6,272 bases of DNA from an uncultured Shinella sp. (GTDB lineage: Bacteria; Pseudomonadota; Alphaproteobacteria; Rhizobiales; Rhizobiaceae). Location: assembly GCA_946886325.1 (NCBI GenBank), contig CAMPIK010000150.1, positions 1 through 6,272 of the forward strand, in the 5' to 3' direction. The notes under the pieces were generated by a model. That model ran no database searches and was not told the DNA's origin. It worked only from the letters and a program-made list of their open reading frames with translations. Shown here in pieces: positions 5,901 through 6,272 of the stretch; positions within the stretch are counted from its first letter, which is position 1; every line of letters begins with the position of its first letter. Made by a program: the position numbers and the translations under genes.

Positions 5901-6272
5901 TGGCCTCGCTCGGCTGGCTCTACGACGTCGGCAACGGCGTGAAGCAGGACTATGCCGAGGCGAAGATCTGGTACGAGAAGGCGGCGAATGGCGGCAACAC
6001 CTACGCCATGGGCAACCTGTCGCGGCTCTACGATCAGGGCCTCGGTACGCGCGCCAATCCGGAGGAAGCAGCGCGCTGGGCCGTTGCCAGCGTCGAGGGC
6101 GGCGATGCCGGCAAGCTTCAGGAGTTGAAGGGTTCGCCGGCCAACTTCACGCCGCAGTTCCGCAAGGAGGTCCAGTCGATCCTCAAGCGCCGCGGTCTTT
6201 ATACCGGTCCGATCGACGGCGACTTCGGCGTCGCCACGCAATCGGCGATCGACCGCCTCGCCAACAAGACGT
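2936..6272 (+). CDS. Exported caspase-like (peptidase C14) protein with duplicated Sel1-repeat and peptidoglycan-binding modules (3' end outside the window)
   Basis: The gene is open for 1112 codons with no stop before the edge. The ATG follows GGAGG (2923-2927) with 8 bases between; an in-frame ATG at 2891 has no such site. Residues 1-29 form a signal peptide: basic KRMTKR, a hydrophobic core at 10-24, and a cleavage site after AEA (27-29). Residues about 30-258 are a caspase-like domain beginning RIALLIGNQNY (31-41). The candidate catalytic dyad is H104 in YFSGHAME and C155 in LDACRNNPF, consistent with an active Cys protease. Residues 259-396 are a linker with helical segments, including TRFIERYPDSSHKADAEQLI. 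From C397 two large modules follow at a 371-residue spacing, each with a TPR-like start, six Sel1-like repeats (469-685 and 840-1056) and a peptidoglycan-binding-like end with GPxDGxFGxAT. Family knowledge points to a periplasmic scaffold or protease. Substrate and role are unknown, and no linked partner gene is visible. Confidence 0.9.
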   Translation, partial: MFKRMTKRWAPVFFVSIAVMVLQADSAEAKRIALLIGNQNYEATAQLKNPANDVDLMKASFESAGFDTIKTVLDLDRSAMVKALREFEDDAVDADVAVVYFSGHAMEMNGVNYLLPVDAELKSDRDVEDESIPIDRVQRSLAGATKLKLFILDACRNNPFSQSMTRSIGTRAVTRGLARVEPESADTLIAFASKAGTVALDGDGSNSPFATALAKYLVEPGVDVRIALGKVRDEVVQVTNREQEPFVYGSLGGAQIFLNIKEVNINVTNSGNTQDVSPNGQSEAAADWQNIRDLADKDLLDAFITKHGKDPVYKMLAEKKLASLEQATQSTGQQADDIAWEALTGSTDAAALTRFIERYPDSSHKADAEQLIAALEPAKGSTVTDFGGTETAASRDCYLLAGEPQSLPGFMGVNFLKIDAKRALTACAQAVNENPSDGMLVNLLGRAHDADRNYVEARRNYEKAVELGNMYALTNLAWFSVYGTDGPVDVAKGLSMFEKASIAGNAYGQASLGYLYREGYGGTRQDYAEAVKWYQQSANQGYANAMATMGWFYREGHGVAQDYVQSLSWYRKAADAGDANAMSSLGWAYQNGLGTAQDYAEAKVWYEKAANMGDSYSMASLAWLYDVGNGVKQDYVEARYWYEKASNAGSAYAMGNLSRLYDQGLGTPADAKEAVRWAAASVESGDTTKLNEMKNTPANFTVAFRREMQDLLRERGFYSGPTDGEFGAATLAAIDRLTGSRDAASSTVTTDDTNQSTIVASGSDAEQCYELAGEPNLRPGFNGKLFAQIDYGRAIPACERALAANPDDTEIRNMLGRANDAARNYPKARENYQRAADAGNLYALTNLAWYSIYGTDGAVDMQKGIRMFEQGANAGNAYAQASLGWLYREGYNGTRKDYNEAFRWYEKSANQGYANAQATMGWFYREGLGVTRDYAASLDWYKKGAEGGDINAMSSVGYAYQAGLGVPVDYAEARVWYEKAAAFNDTYSMASLGWLYDVGNGVKQDYAEAKIWYEKAANGGNTYAMGNLSRLYDQGLGTRANPEEAARWAVASVEGGDAGKLQELKGSPANFTPQFRKEVQSILKRRGLYTGPIDGDFGVATQSAIDRLANKT
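4124..5150 (+). repeat. Module 1 of a large intragenic tandem duplication
   Basis: It encodes residues 397-738: a CYLLAGEP start with a second Cys at 427, a TPR-like helix pair ending KAVELG, six Sel1-like repeats of 36-37 residues (4340-4990), and a peptidoglycan-binding-like segment with FYSGPTDGEFGAATLAAIDRL split over 5087-5146. Typical Sel1 cores are visible, such as LGYLYREGYGGTRQDYAEA and WYEKAANMGD. Matching codons recur exactly 1113 bases downstream. Confidence 0.88.
5237..6263 (+). repeat. Module 2 of a large intragenic tandem duplication
   Basis: It encodes residues 768-1109 and repeats module 1 in the same order: CYELAGEP with a second Cys at 798, a TPR-like part, six Sel1-like repeats (5453-6103), and an end with LYTGPIDGDFGVAT. 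All four landmarks I compared (first Cys, ALTNLAW, DVGNGVKQDY, AIDRL) sit 1113 bases after their partners, so no insertion or deletion separates the copies. By hand count, about 158 of 217 Sel1 residues agree. A 27-base run (4801-4827 and 5914-5940) is identical. A 29-residue Ser/Thr/Asp-rich linker lies between the modules. Confidence 0.88.

Noticed and set aside
2936..6272. The caspase plus repeat layout as an antiviral defence protease, similar to TPR-CHAT effectors
   Set aside because: The protein has a clear signal peptide and peptidoglycan-binding-like segments, so it should act outside the cytoplasm. No nuclease, sensor, pore-former or CRISPR gene is nearby.
2936..6272. Functional coupling of the caspase-Sel1 gene with the inositol genes
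   Set aside because: They share strand with the oxidoreductase only, across a 103-base gap with its own promoter candidate and no IolR box. Neighbourhood alone is not enough to claim a joint system.

Overview
The window looks like chromosomal DNA from an alphaproteobacterium, most likely of the Rhizobiaceae. The base composition is high in G+C, with strong GC bias at third codon positions. An RpiR-type inositol regulator sits directly upstream of iolC. Its putative operators match the GGAA-N6-TTCC box reported for IolR of Sinorhizobium meliloti. The genus cannot be fixed from sequence alone.

Left part (1-1713): two minus-strand genes read towards base 1. They are the RpiR-family repressor gene iolR (710-1591) and the first 206 codons of iolC (1-620), the 5-dehydro-2-deoxygluconokinase of myo-inositol breakdown; the rest of iolC lies outside the window. 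The 89-base gap between them holds a perfect IolR-type palindrome, which also covers the iolR stop codon, followed by a good sigma70-type promoter for iolC. A second, near-perfect copy of the box lies between iolR and the divergent gene on its other side.

Middle (1714-2832): a complete plus-strand oxidoreductase of the Gfo/Idh/MocA family (iolY-like), divergent from iolR. In S. meliloti the corresponding genes are reported as one co-directional operon, iolYRCDEB, so the arrangement here appears to be a local rearrangement. The inferred circuit is that IolR represses iolC, itself and probably iolY until the phosphorylated product of IolC accumulates. The oxidoreductase would feed inositol isomers or related polyols into the pathway.

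Right part (2936-6272): a very large plus-strand gene, open for at least 1112 codons and cut by the window edge. It encodes an exported protein with a signal peptide and a caspase-like (peptidase C14) domain with an intact His/Cys dyad. Two copies of a large module follow, repeated at an exact spacing of 371 codons with no gap that I can find. Each module has a cysteine-bracketed TPR-like start, six Sel1-like repeats and a peptidoglycan-binding-like end. This is the least ordinary item in the window. It probably acts in the periplasm and has no visible functional tie to the inositol genes.

No RNA genes, insertion sequences, CRISPR arrays or phage genes were seen. The only stretch between genes longer than 100 bases on the right side is 2833-2935, which holds a possible promoter and no convincing terminator.
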